Shown in pieces: positions 8,058 to 16,014 of a stretch of 64,000 nt of DNA. Location: contig NZ_FOCL01000004.1 in the NCBI RefSeq assembly GCF_900110105.1, forward strand, positions 310,001 through 374,000, read 5' to 3'. Under the pieces are notes generated by a model. That model did no database searches. It saw nothing but the letters and a program-made list of their open reading frames with translations, and was not told where the DNA came from. Position 1 is the stretch's first letter. The number at the start of each line of letters is the position of its first letter. The position numbers were made by a program, and so were the translations under genes. Source of the DNA: Mucilaginibacter gossypiicola (lineage in GTDB: Bacteria > Bacteroidota > Bacteroidia > Sphingobacteriales > Sphingobacteriaceae).

Positions 8058-9236
8058 CTAACGTAAATTTTCGATAACCATTGCGCTGGCGCCGCCGCCG
8101 CCGTTACAGATACCTGCAGCGCCGTATTTGCCGTTATTTTGTTTTAATACGTGTAAAAGGGTAACAATGATTCGCGCACCCGAAGCGCCAAGAGGGTGCC
8201 CCAATGAAACGGCCCCGCCGTTTACGTTTACTTTTTCGGGATCGAGATTTAGAGCTTGATTATTTGCTATGGCAACTACCGAAAAAGCTTCATTGATTTC
8301 AAAAAAGTCGATATCGGAAGTTTGGAGGCCTGCCCGGTGCAAAGCGAGCGGGATAGCTTTTGACGGCGCAGTGGTAAACCATTCGGGGGCCTGCTGTGCA
8401 TCGGCAAAGGAAACTATTTTAGCAAGCGCTTTTATGCCCAGTTCATCGGCTTTTTCGCGGCTCATGAGTACTACCGCGGCAGCGCCGTCATTTAAGGTTG
8501 AGGCATTGGCCGCAGTAACAGTACCATCCTTTTTAAACACGGGTTTTAAGGTTGGGATCTTGTCAAACTTAACTGTTTGAGGCTCCTCATCTTCGGCAAA
8601 CATGGTAATGTCGCCCTTTTTATCTTTAAGGCCAACAGGGGTTATCTCGTCTTTAAACTTACCGTCTTCCTGGGCTTTTTGGGCGCGGTGGTATGATAAA
8701 ATTGCATAAGCATCCTGCTCTTCACGGCTGATATTGCAATCAGTAGCACAAAGTTCAGCTGCCGAGCCCATATGGTAATCGTTATAAACATCCCAAAGCC
8801 CGTCTTTTACGAGGCCGTCAATGATCTGGCCGTTGCCTAAGCGGTAGCCGTTGCGCGCTTTATCCAGGTAGTAGGGTACATTGCTCATGCTTTCCATGCC
8901 GCCGGCCACCACAATATCATTTTGGCCTATGGTAATGCTTTGGGCTGCCAGCATAATTGCTTTCATTCCCGATGCGCAAACTTTATTAACAGTTGTTGCT
9001 GGCAAATAGGGAAGTCCCGCAAATATAGCGGCCTGGGTTGCCGGTGCCTGCCCAACATTGGCCGACATTACATTGCCCATATAGACTTCCTGCACCTGAT
9101 CGGGCCTTAAGCCTGCTTTTTCCACGGCCGATTTGATGACTGCTGCACCCAGTTGTGTGGCGCTGATGGCTGCTAAACTGCCTCCAAAGCTGCCTATAGG
9201 CGTACGTGTGGCAGCTACTATTACTACTTCTTTCAT
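8058..9236 (-). CDS. acetyl-CoA C-acetyltransferase (thiolase)
   Basis: Condenses or cleaves acetyl-CoA/acetoacetyl-CoA, or longer acyl units. The start at 9236 (MKEVVIVAATRTPIG) fits homologues better than an ATG nine codons upstream, which adds an unmatched tail. The nucleophilic cysteine is Cys87 in VNKVCASG, GGMESMSNVPY follows, and the C-terminal catalytic blocks are NGGAVSLGHPLGASGARI (His) and CNGGGGASAMVIE (second Cys). The resulting length of 392 residues is standard for biosynthetic or degradative type II thiolases. The gene stands alone, so direction (beta-oxidation or acetoacetyl-CoA formation) cannot be told. Confidence 0.93.
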   Translation of the reverse strand: MKEVVIVAATRTPIGSFGGSLAAISATQLGAAVIKSAVEKAGLRPDQVQEVYMGNVMSANVGQAPATQAAIFAGLPYLPATTVNKVCASGMKAIMLAAQSITIGQNDIVVAGGMESMSNVPYYLDKARNGYRLGNGQIIDGLVKDGLWDVYNDYHMGSAAELCATDCNISREEQDAYAILSYHRAQKAQEDGKFKDEITPVGLKDKKGDITMFAEDEEPQTVKFDKIPTLKPVFKKDGTVTAANASTLNDGAAAVVLMSREKADELGIKALAKIVSFADAQQAPEWFTTAPSKAIPLALHRAGLQTSDIDFFEINEAFSVVAIANNQALNLDPEKVNVNGGAVSLGHPLGASGARIIVTLLHVLKQNNGKYGAAGICNGGGGASAMVIENLR

Positions 9237-9329
9237 GTGTCCCTCATTAAAATTGGTGGGCAAATTTAATTATTTGGATGAAAGAAAATACTATGCATGC
9301 ATAATAAATTAGTTTGCAGTTTTTTGATC

Positions 9330-9471
9330 AGTTGGTAGCTTGTAGTGGGCAGTAGGCAGTGTTTCGATTATATAAAATTGAGGCTTCTGTAGTTGGGTAT
9401 TATTGCACAAACTGCAAAACTTCCAGTTGGCAACTGCCCACTGCCACTGTCCACTGCCAACTGTCTACTGA
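9330..9471. repeat. degenerate ACTGCC/GGCAGT inverted word array
   Basis: CAGTTGG and GTGGGCAGTAGGCAGTG words at 9330-9361 are mirrored by CAGTTGGCAACTGCCCACTG and further ACTGCC words at 9424-9471, ending TGATC on both outer sides. The right part supplies the last codons and stop of the small Arc-like gene. It has the same style as the repeat at 4138-4293 with a different word. Confidence 0.6.
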
Positions 9472-9638
9472 TCTTCCTTTTTCTTTTTAGAACTCCCTTT
9501 TTTACGCGCAAGCAGGGCTTGTTGCATCAGGTATTCGATCTGGCCGTTGGTGCTCCTGAATTCTTCGGCCGCCCAGCTCTCAATCTCCTTCAGCATGTCG
9601 GGGTTAATACGTAATACAAATGCTTTTTTTTCGGCCAT
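9465..9638 (-). CDS. Arc-like ribbon-helix-helix DNA-binding protein
   Basis: A 57-residue protein read on the minus strand. It begins MAEKKAFVLRINPDMLKEIE, continues with ESWAAEEFRSTNGQIEYLMQ, and ends in a Lys-rich tail. A short strand FVLRI, a turn, a helix, then RSTNGQIEYLMQQAL as second helix is the Arc/MetJ ribbon-helix-helix plan, with the strand residues normally contacting the DNA major groove. The ATG lies one base after the TGA of the preceding gene, so it is the third gene of an operon with the SPFH protein. Such proteins usually repress their own operon; a matching palindrome lies upstream of the first gene. Confidence 0.85.
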   Translation of the reverse strand: MAEKKAFVLRINPDMLKEIESWAAEEFRSTNGQIEYLMQQALLARKKGSSKKKKEDQ

Positions 9639-9639
9639 A

Positions 9640-10167
9640 TCAACTTGCGGCCGCTGCTTCGGCCTGTTTTAACAAAACTAAATTTATGCCCAGTAACGCC
9701 AATAAAGGCAGCTCTGGTACTTTTTTGATCATGTTCGGATCAATTTTTACAACAAAAGGCTGTTTACGGCTCCAAAGTTTGGCTTCTACGTTTAAAATAT
9801 CGCCCAACTGATCGTTTACCCAGGTGTAGGTACGCGATAGGATCTTTTTGTTATAAAATGTTGCCGTAAGGCCGCTGTTTAACTCAATCGTTATTTTCCG
9901 GCTCCAGATCTCCGGTGTTATTGTTCCAATTTCTACTCCTTCGGGTTGTTCAATTATAAGTTTTCGGCCCACCCAGCTTTTGCGTTTTACTATCCAGCTT
10001 CCGCCGTTGGTTTCAAGTGTACAGGTACGTTTTAGGGCACCTGTGTATGTAAGCTTGCCGTAGCTGAACTGTCCATCGGTAAGCTCGTACCACGGTCGCC
10101 AAAAGCCGTGCCTTAATACTGGCAATTCCGTCACCCGTAGCTGGTCAAAACTTCTGAATTGATCCAT
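9640..10167 (-). CDS. hypothetical protein of the SPFH-Arc operon
   Basis: A 175-residue protein starting at MDQFRSFDQLR, four bases after the stop of the SPFH gene. An upstream ATG would overlap that gene by 62 bases and is not preferred. The body is beta-rich with many aromatic residues (WRPWYELTDGQFSYGKL, SYTWVNDQ-like spacing, EIWSRKITIELNSG). The C-terminus has a hydrophobic LPLLALLGINLVLL segment that could be a membrane anchor. I do not recognise a catalytic motif; it resembles small soluble beta-barrel proteins of unknown function. Tight spacing on both sides indicates obligatory cotranscription with the SPFH and Arc-like genes. Confidence 0.75.
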   Translation of the reverse strand: MDQFRSFDQLRVTELPVLRHGFWRPWYELTDGQFSYGKLTYTGALKRTCTLETNGGSWIVKRKSWVGRKLIIEQPEGVEIGTITPEIWSRKITIELNSGLTATFYNKKILSRTYTWVNDQLGDILNVEAKLWSRKQPFVVKIDPNMIKKVPELPLLALLGINLVLLKQAEAAAAS

Positions 10168-10171
10168 TATA

Positions 10172-11029
10172 TCAATGATATAAAGTACCGGTATTAACAA
10201 CAGGGTTAACAGCCTTATCCCCGCATAATACAACCAACAGATTACTTACCATAGCCGCCTTGCGCTCTTCATCAAGTTCAACAATGTTCTTTTCAGATAG
10301 CTTGTTCAACGCCATTTCAACCATGCCAACGGCGCCTTCAACAATAAGTTTACGGGCAGCAATAATGGCCGATGCCTGCTGTACCTGCAGCATGGAATGT
10401 GCAATTTCGGGCGCATATGCCAAATGCGAGATCCGGGCTTCCAATACTTCAATGCCGGCGCGATCGAGCCTTTCGTTCAGTTCTTTTTCCAACATCGCGC
10501 TTACCTGCTCGGCACCACCGCGAAGGGTAATGGCGGCGGTTTCGTCTTCCAGGTTATCGTACGGGAATGAATTTGCCAAATGTCTTACCGCTGCTTCGCT
10601 TTGAATATTTACATACTGGATGTAATTTTCAACCGCAAATACCGCAGCAGCAGTATCTTTTATCTGCCATACAATAACAGCGGCAATTTCAATAGGGTTA
10701 CCAATACTGTCGTTTACTTTTAATTGCTGTCCGTTAAGGTTAAATGCCTTTAATGATACCTTCTTTTTAACAGTAAAGGGATTAACCCAAAAAAAGCCAT
10801 CGGTTTTTACAGTGCCAACATACTTGCCAAAAAGGGTAAGCACTTTTGATTCGTTAGGATTAACAACAATGATGCCGGGAAGCAAAAATATAACGCTCAC
10901 CGGAATTAATATGAAGCCGATAACTTCCAGACCGCTGCTTAAGCAAAAAACGGCCGCAATTAATAAAACAATAGCCAAAATAAAAACGGAAAATCCGGAT
11001 GGCGGGTTGATAGTTTTTTCAGGATTCAT
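10172..11029 (-). CDS. SPFH/band 7 membrane protein (stomatin/slipin-like)
   Basis: A 285-residue protein with two close N-terminal membrane segments (about residues 13-30 and 35-55), then the SPFH domain (VNPNESKVLTLFGKYVGTVK, WVNPFTVKKK) and a helical region with many Ala, Glu and Arg residues (about 150-250). SPFH proteins oligomerise on membranes and scaffold other proteins in lipid microdomains. Here it leads an operon with an unknown protein and an Arc-like repressor. An NfeD-type protease partner, common for slipins, is absent. Confidence 0.85.
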   Translation of the reverse strand: MNPEKTINPPSGFSVFILAIVLLIAAVFCLSSGLEVIGFILIPVSVIFLLPGIIVVNPNESKVLTLFGKYVGTVKTDGFFWVNPFTVKKKVSLKAFNLNGQQLKVNDSIGNPIEIAAVIVWQIKDTAAAVFAVENYIQYVNIQSEAAVRHLANSFPYDNLEDETAAITLRGGAEQVSAMLEKELNERLDRAGIEVLEARISHLAYAPEIAHSMLQVQQASAIIAARKLIVEGAVGMVEMALNKLSEKNIVELDEERKAAMVSNLLVVLCGDKAVNPVVNTGTLYH

Positions 11030-11049
11030 GATTTAGTTTGATTTTAAAA

Positions 11050-11068
11050 TGATATCATAAAGATATCA
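11050..11068. promoter_or_regulatory. candidate operator of the SPFH-Arc operon
   Basis: TGATATC (11050-11056) and GATATCA (11062-11068) form a perfect inverted repeat with a five-base spacer, 20 bases upstream of the SPFH start codon. A related palindrome TTATATCA-A-TGATATAA spans 10167-10183 at the junction to the second gene. The shared TGATAT half-site makes both plausible targets of the Arc-like protein. Confidence 0.5.
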
Positions 11069-11118
11069 AATTTGTTTTTACAAATGCAAGAAAAACTGTA
11101 CATAACAGAAACTTATAT

Positions 11119-11126
11119 TATTTTTG
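11119..11126 (+). promoter_or_regulatory. -7 box of the HD phosphohydrolase gene
   Basis: TATTTTTG matches the Bacteroidetes TAnnTTTG element and sits 17 bases before the start codon. A convincing -33 TTTG was not found at exact spacing. Confidence 0.45.
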
Positions 11127-11143
11127 GCAGGTTAATCATTTAA

Positions 11144-13213
11144 ATGGCAAAACTATCCACTTCGCGCCAAAAGGCTTTACTGCGCAAATACGCCCGTAAT
11201 GTTAAGTTTTTGATGATGCTGCTCAGTGTCATACTTATTGTTTACTTTTTACCAAAGCAGGCAAAATTTAGCTACGAGCATGAAAAAGGCAGGATCTGGA
11301 ACCAGAAAGACCTGGTATCCCCCTATAATTTCGCCATATTAAAAACACCTCAGGAAATCATGGCCGATCAGAAATCGGCCCTGGAAAGCATAACGCCAAT
11401 ATACCAGCTGGATGCTGCCATGCAAAACCAGCAAATTGATGGTTTTAAATCCGATCTGGAAATTAAATGGCATAATGCCGGTATCAATGATAAGCTGAAA
11501 CCAAAATATATTACTGCCGGTACCGATTTATTGACTGAAATTTATCAGACCGGTGTTTTTAAGCCCAATGCCAAGTACCAGCAAAGCTCTGAGAATTACC
11601 CGGTAAGGATCCTGGATAAAAATGTTGCCACTGATAAAAATACGAGTGAGTTGTTCACTAAAGAAAAAGCGCAGGCATATTGCGACAAAGTGCTTAGCAA
11701 ACATACCGATCTGGACAAGGCTTTTCTGCTCGACCTGATCAGTAACCGCCTGCAAAATAACCTTGCTTATGATAATAACCTTACCTCAAGATTGGAGAAA
11801 GAGGTTGTTGATGGTCTTTCAGTAACGCGCGGGATGGTGCAAAAAGGGGAGGTGATAGTTTACAAAGGCTCGGTAGTTAATGATGATGTTTATCAAAAGC
11901 TGGAATCGTTTAAAAAAGCGTTTGAGGATAATGCCAGGGTTAACGGTAACCGGAATCTGGTGCTGTTGGGCCAGTTTTTCCTGGTAGCTATAGCATTATC
12001 ATTACTGATGATATTCCTTTACTTGTTCCGTAAAGATATTTATGCCGATAACAGGCTGGTAAGTTTGATATTGCTGGTAATTACGGCCATGCTGGCTACT
12101 TTGTCGCTGGCTATTAAGTTGCAATTTCCTACCAATCTGTACTACATTCCTTATTGTATTGTACCTATCATTATCCGCATATTGTTTGATACGCGTTTGG
12201 CGCTTGAAATTCATTTGTTGGTTGTACTGATAGCCGGCTTTTTTGTGCCCAATAGCTTTGAGTTTGCCTACTATGAGATTACAGCGGGTATGGTATCCAT
12301 CTACAGTATTAAAAACCTCGTACGCAGGGAGCAATTCCTGATCTCGGCGGTGATCATTATTTTTACTTATTTCGTGGCATTTTTAGGGATTACTTTTATC
12401 CGCGAAGGTGATTTTCTGAATATCGACTGGATGGATTTTTTACCGTTTGTAGTGAGCGTACTGCTTACTTTGCTGGCTTACCCGCTTATTTACCTGTTTG
12501 AAAAGATTTTTGCTATTACATCCGAAATTACGCTTATCGAGCTTACTAATACCAATGCGCCTTTACTGCGTGAACTGGCTTTTAACGCTCCGGGCACCTT
12601 TCAGCATTCATTGCAGGTAGCCAACCTGGCCGAAAACGCTATTTACGCTGTTGGCGGCAATGCGCTGCTGGTTAGGGCAGGGGCGCTTTACCATGATATA
12701 GGTAAAATGGAGAACCCGTTGTTTTTTATCGAAAACCAAAGCTCGGGCTTTAACCCGCATGATAAGCTGCCTTATGAGGAAAGTGCCCAGATCATCATCC
12801 GCCACGTAAGCAGGGGGATTGAAATGGCACGTAAAGCTAACCTGCCCGAGGTGGTGATTGATTTTATCCGTACCCATCACGGTAATACCCGGGTTGATTA
12901 TTTTTACCAGTCGTCATTGAAAAATTTTCCCGAAAAATTCATCAACGAGAATATTTTTCGCTATCCCGGGCCTATTCCTTTCACCAAAGAAGGGGCAGTT
13001 TTGATGCTTGCCGACTCGGTAGAGGCTGCTTCACGCTCATTGAAAGAGCCCGATGAAGAATCGATCAGTGTACTGGTAGATCGCATTGTAAAATACAAGC
13101 TGGATCAAAATCAACTGAAAGACAGTAATATAACTTTAAAAGATATTGAAACTATTAAGGCTATTTTTAAGCGGATGCTGATGAGTATTTACCACGTGAG
13201 GATAGATTATTAG
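11144..13213 (+). CDS. 7TM-HD family membrane phosphohydrolase (PgpH-type)
   Basis: A 689-residue inner-membrane protein with the family's full plan: one N-terminal membrane helix (about 24-40), a large extracytoplasmic 7TMR-HDED region, seven membrane helices (about 270-480), and a cytoplasmic HD domain. The HD motif is His517-Asp518 in ALYHDIGKMENPLFF; HVSRGIEMARKANLPEVV and RTHHG supply further metal ligands. Characterised members of this architecture (PgpH) hydrolyse cyclic di-AMP. That activity here is inferred, since no cyclic di-AMP synthase is in the window. It is transcribed alone ahead of the tRNA-Ser pair. Confidence 0.9.
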   Translation: MAKLSTSRQKALLRKYARNVKFLMMLLSVILIVYFLPKQAKFSYEHEKGRIWNQKDLVSPYNFAILKTPQEIMADQKSALESITPIYQLDAAMQNQQIDGFKSDLEIKWHNAGINDKLKPKYITAGTDLLTEIYQTGVFKPNAKYQQSSENYPVRILDKNVATDKNTSELFTKEKAQAYCDKVLSKHTDLDKAFLLDLISNRLQNNLAYDNNLTSRLEKEVVDGLSVTRGMVQKGEVIVYKGSVVNDDVYQKLESFKKAFEDNARVNGNRNLVLLGQFFLVAIALSLLMIFLYLFRKDIYADNRLVSLILLVITAMLATLSLAIKLQFPTNLYYIPYCIVPIIIRILFDTRLALEIHLLVVLIAGFFVPNSFEFAYYEITAGMVSIYSIKNLVRREQFLISAVIIIFTYFVAFLGITFIREGDFLNIDWMDFLPFVVSVLLTLLAYPLIYLFEKIFAITSEITLIELTNTNAPLLRELAFNAPGTFQHSLQVANLAENAIYAVGGNALLVRAGALYHDIGKMENPLFFIENQSSGFNPHDKLPYEESAQIIIRHVSRGIEMARKANLPEVVIDFIRTHHGNTRVDYFYQSSLKNFPEKFINENIFRYPGPIPFTKEGAVLMLADSVEAASRSLKEPDEESISVLVDRIVKYKLDQNQLKDSNITLKDIETIKAIFKRMLMSIYHVRIDY

Positions 13214-13228
13214 AAAAAAAATATTTTT

Positions 13229-13258
13229 TTTGACGGGAGGCTTGAATTACTATATTTG
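13229..13258 (+). promoter_or_regulatory. promoter of the tRNA-Ser genes
   Basis: TTTG (13229-13232) and TATATTTG (13251-13258) are separated by 18 bases, close to the Bacteroidetes sigma-ABfr consensus. The predicted start point lies about 35 bases upstream of the first tRNA. Confidence 0.75.
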
Positions 13259-13298
13259 CAGTCCCTGAAAAACGGGACAATAGCTTAAGAAGCAAAAC

Positions 13299-13385
13299 GG
13301 AGAGGTGCCTGAGAGGCCGAAAGGAACAGTTTGCTAAACTGTCGTACTGGAAACGGTACCGAGGGTTCGAATCCCTCCCTCTCCG
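13299..13385 (+). tRNA. tRNA-Ser(GCT), copy 1
   Basis: An 87-base class II tRNA reading AGC/AGU. Acceptor stem GGAGAGG/CCTCTCC, anticodon stem ACAGT/ACTGT with loop TTGCTAA (anticodon at 13333-13335), long variable arm, T stem GAGGG/CCCTC with TTCGAAT loop, and discriminator G73 as expected for serine tRNAs. CCA is not encoded. A terminator follows directly. Confidence 0.97.
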
Positions 13386-13387
13386 CA

Positions 13388-13411
13388 AAAAGCCCAAACA
13401 GGGCTTTTTTT
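13388..13411 (+). terminator. terminator after tRNA-Ser copy 1
   Basis: AAAAGCCC (13388-13395) pairs with GGGCTTTT (13401-13408) around a five-base loop and continues into a T-run. With copy 2 lying downstream, read-through or a separate promoter is needed for the second tRNA. Confidence 0.8.
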
Positions 13412-13464
13412 ATTTATGATGTCATGATGATAGCGTCAAATCGGTGCTATGCGTTGTGAGACCC

Positions 13465-13551
13465 GGAGAGATGCCTGAGAGGCCGAAAGGAACAGTTTGC
13501 TAAACTGTCGTACTGGAAACGGTACCGAGGGTTCGAATCCCTCTCTCTCCG
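13465..13551 (+). tRNA. tRNA-Ser(GCT), copy 2
   Basis: An 87-base near-identical copy of the tRNA at 13299-13385. The only stem change is at pair 7:66, where GGAGAGA now pairs with TCTCTCC, a compensated G-C to A-T change. Anticodon GCT at 13499-13501, discriminator G. CCA is not encoded. Confidence 0.97.
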
Positions 13552-13585
13552 CTTCGCAAGAGGCTCGCAAGTTGAGAAGGAATTT

Positions 13586-13621
13586 AAACCGATAGTTACT
13601 AAGTAACTGTCGGTTTTTTTA
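13586..13621 (+). terminator. terminator after tRNA-Ser copy 2
   Basis: AAACCGATAGTT (13586-13597) pairs with AACTGTCGGTTT (13605-13616, one G-U pair), followed by a T-run to 13620. Confidence 0.8.
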
Positions 13622-13671
13622 TTTATAATAGCCTTTAATAGGAAATTATCCGGCGGTAACTCAGTATAAAT

Positions 13672-14712
13672 ATGTTACATATATTTTTCGACCCTAAGCG
13701 CCTTTATACATTAAATGAATATGATAGTCCAGAATATTCTTTTATCGGAAAGGTGTTATCCTTTGACTATAAGGTATTTAAGAAAGATATGGTATTTGAA
13801 GGGGAATGGGTTTGGCGAAATTTCTTAGTACCAGACGAACAATATAATGTGAAGCTGAACGATTTAGGACAACTGCATTTTATACGAACGATAAAAGGCA
13901 GAAACCTGCATAGGGAATATATTGGCATAAAATATTGGGCCAAACCAGGCGTCGAACAACCCATTACTTATTATGAAAAATTTTATTCTGGTGGAACATT
14001 GTTTTTGTATGATCAAGAAAATCGCTTAACAGAATATATTACTGATATAAACTGTATGGGGAAGCCGGTCCATCATTTTAAACGGCAATTTGAATACGAT
14101 AGCCAAGGCAACTTGTACCCTTTATTTCAAGGTCGTAGCTATTTATTTGAAGATGATAAATTGGTTATGGCTGTAGAGGGCTCGGAAAGTGATAAATGGT
14201 TTTCTAAAGAGATTATTGAGTACGATGAAGTAGGTAGAATAGTCAAGATCATGGAATATGGTTATGATGAAGGTGAAGATGAAAACGGTGAGCATATATA
14301 TTATACAGAAAAAGGTATACAGCATCTTAATACAAGAATTTATACTTATGAGAGCATATCGCAAAATGAGACCAAATGTACCAGGGAGGCTAATTTTTGG
14401 ACGAGTGGGCAAAATTTAAAGCAAATCATTGTATATGATGAAAAAGGGTTCAAAAGATCGCATCAACATTATAGCTTTGATGGCAGCTTGTATGAGACTT
14501 CTAATTATCATTTCATTTTCGACAACAACGGTAACTGGACTAAAGCTGTAGTGGACGTAAAAATGGGGTCGGAAAAAGATGTACGTGACAGCTATTTTAT
14601 CTTTGAACGTGATATTCAATATGATTGGGAACAAAAAGCCAATATTAGTCCATCTCATCCTGAGTCGTTAACATGGTTAGAAAAACTTCATTCTATTTTC
14701 AAAAAATCATGA
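13672..14712 (+). CDS. orphan protein with YD/RHS-like repeats
   Basis: A 346-residue cytosolic protein (no signal peptide). It contains repeated tyrosine-aspartate units of the kind seen in YD/RHS proteins: LYDQENRLTEYI, FEYDSQGNLYPL, EYDEVGRIVKIMEY, VYDEKGFKRS and FDNNGNWTKA. It is too short for a polymorphic toxin shell and has no protease or toxin domain that I can see, so an immunity-like or structural role is only a guess. By eye it is richer in A+T than its neighbours, and it lies alone directly downstream of two tRNA genes, a common site for acquired DNA. Function unknown. Confidence 0.7.
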   Translation: MLHIFFDPKRLYTLNEYDSPEYSFIGKVLSFDYKVFKKDMVFEGEWVWRNFLVPDEQYNVKLNDLGQLHFIRTIKGRNLHREYIGIKYWAKPGVEQPITYYEKFYSGGTLFLYDQENRLTEYITDINCMGKPVHHFKRQFEYDSQGNLYPLFQGRSYLFEDDKLVMAVEGSESDKWFSKEIIEYDEVGRIVKIMEYGYDEGEDENGEHIYYTEKGIQHLNTRIYTYESISQNETKCTREANFWTSGQNLKQIIVYDEKGFKRSHQHYSFDGSLYETSNYHFIFDNNGNWTKAVVDVKMGSEKDVRDSYFIFERDIQYDWEQKANISPSHPESLTWLEKLHSIFKKS

Positions 14713-14741
14713 CCGACAATAGTTTTCTTTACTATTTCTAA

Positions 14742-14783
14742 AATCTCATTTAAGTGTTCTAATAGGAGTCCATTCTCTCCGCT
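14742..14783 (+). repeat. AATCTCATTTAAGTGTTCTA repeat ending in a tRNA-Ser-like tail
   Basis: The first 22 bases recur with one mismatch at 16654-16675. The last ten bases, TCTCTCCGCT (14774-14783), are identical to the 3' end of tRNA-Ser copy 2 plus two bases (13544-13553). It may be a degenerate attachment-site copy or tRNA remnant. Confidence 0.45.
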
Positions 14784-14787
14784 ATCC

Positions 14788-14819
14788 CAGGAAGACCCGG
14801 CTTTTGCCGGGTCTTCCTG
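14788..14819 (+). terminator. strong hairpin, possible terminator
   Basis: CAGGAAGACCCGGC (14788-14801) pairs perfectly with GCCGGGTCTTCCTG (14806-14819) around TTTT. Only a short T-run follows, so termination is probable rather than certain. It directly follows the tRNA-like tail. Confidence 0.65.
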
Positions 14820-15012
14820 TTTCATCAAATGGACAATACATATCGCCATTTTCCAAGTCTCCTTCCATTTTAAGGATATGTTGACAACAGCACAAAAAAG
14901 GGTAAAAACTGCATAACGATATCAGCGGTTCCAAACAGCTATTTTTTTATGATCAATAGGCGAAGAGATTTTCTTTTTCTATTTTAGGAACAACCAGTAT
15001 GTGGTGTATTAC

Positions 15013-15912
15013 ATGGAGAAAATAAAAACTACAATTCCTTATTACACAGAAATAAACGATTTTTTGGACTCTATTCCATGGCCGGGGCGAACAACTGATC
15101 CTGATTTTTACTGTTTGAGGTTAAAGCCACTCGATCAGGGGCGGCAGGTATACAGGCCACCTTTTAAACGTTCATTCTATTTTTTTGCCCTGCTATTCAA
15201 TTCCGGCAGGATTCAAGTTAACTATGGCGATCAGACCATTCATGATCCTGAGTCTTATCTTGTCTTTCATTCGCCTAATCTCGTGTATAGCTTTGCTCAT
15301 AACAATGCTTTGGAGGGTTATGTGATTTACTTTAAGCCGGAATGCTTTTCATTCTTCAAACCAGATTTTCATCAGCAATTCCGCCTGTTTGATGTGTTAC
15401 ATACCAACCTGTTTAAGTTTGATCTGGACACATTTAAACAATTGGTTCCGCATTTTGAAGCCGTATTTGCAGCTTATGAAAGGTCGGCCAAAGTACAGCA
15501 TATGGAAGCAAGGATAAAGTTGCTCGGCTTGCTTTACTATCTGGAAGACTTTGCCCTGGAAAAGAAAGAAGATATCCGCCTGGCTACAACGCAACAAATC
15601 CTGTTGCGTAAATTTATTCAGTTAATTGATAACCATTATATCAATAAGCGCACCGTGCAGGAATACGCGGATATGCTTTCTGTTACCGCTAATTACCTCT
15701 CCCAATCTGTCAAACATGCTTCGGGAAAAAATGCACTTACCTTTATTGCCGAACGTCTGGCCACCGAAGCCCGGTCGCTCATTCAATACACCGATTTAGA
15801 GGTGACCGAGATCGCCTATCAACTCAACTTTTCAGACCCCGCTAACTTTGGTAAATTTTTCAAAAGGCAGGTAGGCTTGTCGCCCACAGAGTTCCGGAAA
15901 CAACGCAAGTAA
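15013..15912 (+). CDS. AraC-family transcriptional regulator
   Basis: A 299-residue regulator with an N-terminal cupin-like sensory domain (to about 185) and a C-terminal AraC DNA-binding domain with two helix-turn-helix units: TVQEYADMLSVTANYLSQSV, then VTEIAYQLNFSDPANFGKFF and the typical end GLSPTEFRKQRK. ATG at 15013 (MEKIKTTIPYY) is preferred to a GTG four codons upstream. No ligand or target can be deduced. The YdeI-like gene 102 bases downstream in the same direction may be cotranscribed or a target. Confidence 0.9.
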   Translation: MEKIKTTIPYYTEINDFLDSIPWPGRTTDPDFYCLRLKPLDQGRQVYRPPFKRSFYFFALLFNSGRIQVNYGDQTIHDPESYLVFHSPNLVYSFAHNNALEGYVIYFKPECFSFFKPDFHQQFRLFDVLHTNLFKFDLDTFKQLVPHFEAVFAAYERSAKVQHMEARIKLLGLLYYLEDFALEKKEDIRLATTQQILLRKFIQLIDNHYINKRTVQEYADMLSVTANYLSQSVKHASGKNALTFIAERLATEARSLIQYTDLEVTEIAYQLNFSDPANFGKFFKRQVGLSPTEFRKQRK

Positions 15913-16014
15913 TTAAATTGACCTGTTTATCCAAGTTTTAAACCAAATCTTTTGTGACTGGCTAAGTTTCTTTGTTCGATTGATCAAATGGTAAATATCT
16001 AAAAATCAAACTTT

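Noticed and set aside
9393..9614. 73-codon plus-strand frame across the ACTGCC repeat
   Set aside because: It overlaps the Arc-like gene on the opposite strand and is built largely from repeat sequence. The 57-codon minus-strand frame has a clear domain and operon spacing.
13672..14712. RHS toxin
   Set aside because: The YD-like repeats are few and degenerate, there is no RHS core protease motif or variable toxin end, and no signal or PAAR domain, so calling it a toxin is not justified.
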